From Streptomyces sp. Tu6071 (GTDB taxonomy: Bacteria > Actinomycetota > Actinomycetes > Streptomycetales > Streptomycetaceae): a DNA stretch of 64,000 nt. Under the pieces are notes generated by a model that saw only the letters and a program-made list of their open reading frames with translations, had not been told where the DNA came from and searched no databases. The translations under genes were made by a program, and so were the position numbers. Shown here in pieces: positions 61,917 to 64,000 of this stretch. The DNA lies in contig NZ_CM001165.1 in assembly GCF_000213055.1 (NCBI RefSeq), positions 1,178,001 to 1,242,000 on the forward strand. Direction: 5' to 3'. How positions within the stretch are numbered: the first letter of the stretch is position 1; each line of letters starts with the position of its first letter.

Positions 61917-62831
61917 CTACAGTCCGCCGCGCACCACGAGGCGGACCGGCGCCGCCGTCTCCACGCGCGCCGCCCCGGGCTTGGGCCCGGCGGCCAGGGT
62001 CTCCAGCATCACGTCCGCGACGAGTTCGCCGAGTTCCTGCACGTCGTGGCTGACGGCGCTGAGCGGCGGCGCGGCGAGCTGGCACAGCGCCGAGTCGTCC
62101 CAGGCGACGAGCGCGACGTCGCCGGGGACGCCGATCCCGTGGCGCTGGGCGGCATGCAGGGCGCCGAGCGCCATGACGTCGTTGTCGAAGACGAGCGCGG
62201 TGGGCCGCTCGGCGGCCCGCAGCCGTACGAGCCGCTCGACGGCCTCGCGACCGGCCGCCTCGGAGTAGTCGCCGTCGAAACACGTGGTGCGGGCGCCGTG
62301 TTCGCGCGCGGCGGCGACGAAGGTCTCCCTGCGGATGATCGTGTGCGCCATCTCGGCGGGCCCGCGCACGTGCCCCAGCCGGTGGTGCCCGGCGGCGACG
62401 AGTTCCCCGACCACGTCGCGCATCGCCACGTCGTCCTGCGTCCACACGGCGGGCAGCCCGGCGGCCGTCTCCGGGTCGCCGATCACGACGGCGGGAAGCC
62501 CGAGGGAGCGGACGAGCCCGATCCGTTCGTCGCCCGGGAGCAGGTCGATGAGGATGACCCCGGCGACCTGGCCGAGCGCGGCCCAGGAGCGCATCCGCTC
62601 GGCGGCCTGCTCGACGGTGGCGACGACCTGGAGGAGCACGGGCATGCCGCGCGGGACGAGGACGCGCTCCATCCCGGCGATGAACTCGTGGAAGAAGGGC
62701 TCGCTGCCGAGCACTTCGGCGTCCCGGACGAGCGCGAGCCCCACAGCCCCGCCACCGGTTCCCTCACCGGGTCCGGGCCTCGCGGCCCCGCCGGGCGCCG
62801 CTCCGGTGCCCCTGCTCGGTGCCCCACTCAT
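61917..62831 (-). CDS. LacI-type ligand-binding protein without DNA-binding domain
   Basis: A 304-residue protein with the periplasmic-binding-type sensor fold of LacI/GalR regulators: GLALVRDAEVLGSEPFFHEF, VAGVILIDLLPGDERIGLV, LGLPAVVIGDPE, VGELVAAGHHRLGHVRGP, DNDVMALGALHAAQRHGIGV, ALVAWDDSALCQLAAPPLSA. The normal N-terminal LacI helix-turn-helix is missing. Instead, ~30 Gly/Ala/Pro/Arg residues follow ATG 62831, with no HTH in any frame immediately upstream. No signal peptide is present, so it is cytoplasmic. It may sense a sugar without binding DNA, perhaps modulating the divergent ROK regulator, or be a degraded repressor. Divergent from the ROK gene. Confidence 0.82.
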   Translation of the reverse strand: MSGAPSRGTGAAPGGAARPGPGEGTGGGAVGLALVRDAEVLGSEPFFHEFIAGMERVLVPRGMPVLLQVVATVEQAAERMRSWAALGQVAGVILIDLLPGDERIGLVRSLGLPAVVIGDPETAAGLPAVWTQDDVAMRDVVGELVAAGHHRLGHVRGPAEMAHTIIRRETFVAAAREHGARTTCFDGDYSEAAGREAVERLVRLRAAERPTALVFDNDVMALGALHAAQRHGIGVPGDVALVAWDDSALCQLAAPPLSAVSHDVQELGELVADVMLETLAAGPKPGAARVETAAPVRLVVRGGL

Positions 62832-62912
62832 GCTGCCCTCCGGTTCGCCCGCGCCGTCGCCGGATAACGTAGTCGTCCGACAGCGTACGGCGAGACGAGA
62901 GGGCGGTGGGGC

Positions 62913-64000
62913 GTGGCCCGACGGGAGTCCTTGGCCACCGGTCCCGGCAGTCGCGCCCTGGTGGTGGACCTGATCCGCTCCTCCGGGCCGATCAGCCGGG
63001 TGGAACTGGTCAAGAGCACGGGGCTCACGCAGCCGACGATCTCCAACATCGTGCGCCGCCTCATCGAGGACGGCGTCGTGCGCGAGACCGGGGACACGGT
63101 GGCGACCCGGGGCAAGCCCCGCTCGCTGCTCGTCATCAACTCGCACGCGGCGTACGGGGTCGGCATCCACCTCGCCACGGACGCGCTGACGTGCGTGGTG
63201 ACCGACACCCGGGGCGGCACGGTGGGGCGGCTCCTCGTCGCCGCGCCGCCCGCCGAGGACCCCGGGGCGGTGGCCGAGGCCCTCGCGGGCCTGTACCGGG
63301 ACGTCGTCGCGGGGCTCGGGCTGCCCGCGCGCGGGATCGCGGGGCTCGCGGTCGTGGGCCCGGGGCCCGTGGACGTGGCGCAGGGCTCCTTCCTCGCCCT
63401 CCCGGGCCGCTCCCCCGCCCCCGGTCCCGCGCTCGCCCCGACGCTCGCCGCCGCGCTCGGCGTGCCCGTCCTCGTGGACAGCGACGCCTCGGCGGCGACG
63501 GTCGGGGAGTTCTGGGGGCGGCAGGTCTCGCGGGCCCGCACCTTCGGCTGCCTGTACATGAACTCGGGGATCGGCTCGGGCGTCGTGCTCGACGGGGCGC
63601 TGCACCGGGGCGCGAGCTCCAACGCGGGCAAGCTCGGGCACACCGCGGTCGTGCGCGGCGGGCGGGAGTGCCCGTGCGGCAGCCGGGGGTGCCTGGAGCA
63701 GTACGCGGCCCCGCGCGTCCTCGTGGAGCGCGCCCGCGCCCTGCCGGGACTCGCGCGGCGGCTGCGCATCGCGGAGGGCGATCCGGTGGACCGCGCCTTC
63801 GACGTGCTCGCGCGGGCGGCGCTCTACGGGGACGGGGCGGCCCGCGCACTCCTCGACGAGTCGGCGGAACTCCTCGCCGAGGCGGCGGTGACGCTCACCA
63901 ACCTGTGGGACCTCGACACGCTCGTCCTCGCGGGGCCCGGCTTCGCCGTGGCGGGTTCCCTCTACGTGAGCGCGATCCGCGAGCGCCTTGCCGCCTCGGC
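62913..64000 (+). CDS. ROK-family regulator (cut by window end)
   Basis: The first 362 residues of a ROK transcription regulator. GTG at 62913. An N-terminal winged helix (LIRSSGPISRVELVKSTGLT, QPTISNIVRRLIEDGVVRE) binds DNA. The ROK sugar-kinase-like domain contains VDSDASAATVGEFWG, YMNSGIGSGVVLDG, and the zinc signature ECPCGSRGCLEQYA (CxCGxxGCxE). Such regulators are XylR/NagC-like sensors of sugars or phosphosugars. It is divergent from the HTH-less LacI-like protein and near the mannoside-type operon, whose AT-rich operator at 61771 it may occupy. The C-terminus lies beyond 64000. Confidence 0.92.
   Translation, partial: MARRESLATGPGSRALVVDLIRSSGPISRVELVKSTGLTQPTISNIVRRLIEDGVVRETGDTVATRGKPRSLLVINSHAAYGVGIHLATDALTCVVTDTRGGTVGRLLVAAPPAEDPGAVAEALAGLYRDVVAGLGLPARGIAGLAVVGPGPVDVAQGSFLALPGRSPAPGPALAPTLAAALGVPVLVDSDASAATVGEFWGRQVSRARTFGCLYMNSGIGSGVVLDGALHRGASSNAGKLGHTAVVRGGRECPCGSRGCLEQYAAPRVLVERARALPGLARRLRIAEGDPVDRAFDVLARAALYGDGAARALLDESAELLAEAAVTLTNLWDLDTLVLAGPGFAVAGSLYVSAIRERLAAS

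Overview
The window is very GC-rich actinobacterial chromosome, almost certainly Streptomyces or a close relative. The evidence is strong G/C third-position bias, frequent GTG starts, 4-bp stop/start overlaps, and Streptomyces-typical families: a DUF6278 protein, a class F sortase with a CHRD-type surface protein, a Tat-exported phospholipase C, a PAP2/diacylglycerol-kinase fusion, a GluABCD-type transporter, and a sugar ABC operon without its own ATPase. No rRNA, tRNA, CRISPR array or intact insertion sequence was seen.

Layout. 1-1.75 kb is a decayed accessory edge: a cut-off small protein, a strong hairpin, the 3' end of an RHS gene, a perfect 18-bp palindrome and a probable broken DUF6233-like fragment. 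1.76-7.1 kb holds a small hypothetical gene, a ClpC-like AAA+ unfoldase and a secreted CocE/S15-type hydrolase. 7.2-10.7 kb is a glutamate-type ABC importer (gluABCD, leftward). 11-17.4 kb has a start-less remnant, a DUF6278 protein, a secreted SGNH hydrolase, exonuclease III, a metallo-hydrolase and a PcaD-PcaC-like fusion protein. 17.8-22.3 kb is a mix of a GNAT enzyme, unknown and membrane proteins, and a secreted ricin-type lectin. 23.4-29.4 kb contains three regulator/enzyme pairs, two of them clearly divergent with candidate operators between them. 29.4-34.6 kb has a RecQ helicase, a YdcF-type membrane protein, a catalase and a small conserved protein. 34.8-38.3 kb is a leftward three-gene envelope-lipid operon (PAP2-DAGK fusion, BrkB/YihY, PAP2). 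38.7-42.7 kb encodes secreted or cell-wall proteins: a CHRD-type protein, its neighbouring sortase, and phospholipase C.

The most notable region is 42.7-55.4 kb, a divergent catabolic locus. Leftward lie a PucR regulator and FdrA, DUF1116 and DUF2877 proteins, the counterparts of the three subunits of E. coli oxamate transcarbamylase (AllF, AllG, AllH). Rightward lie a carbamate kinase, an acetamidase/formamidase, a cytosine-deaminase-like amidohydrolase with altered active-site residues, a DUF1097 membrane protein, an NCS1 permease and an amidase. Together they read as uptake of a nitrogen heterocycle or ureide-like compound, stepwise hydrolysis, release of a carbamoyl group as carbamoyl phosphate, and ATP recovery by carbamate kinase. 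No allantoinase, allantoicase or ureidoglycolate dehydrogenase is present, so the substrate is unknown and may be new.

55.7-64 kb is a beta-mannoside-type uptake and hydrolysis operon (binding protein, two permeases, GH2 beta-mannosidase) with a readable promoter and AT-rich operator. It is flanked by a LacI-type sensor protein lacking its DNA-binding domain and a divergent ROK regulator cut by the window end. A conserved ~65-bp element with the palindrome GTGTCA-GCGG-TGACAC occurs twice (21.2 and 38.6 kb), in the same orientation relative to the following gene each time.
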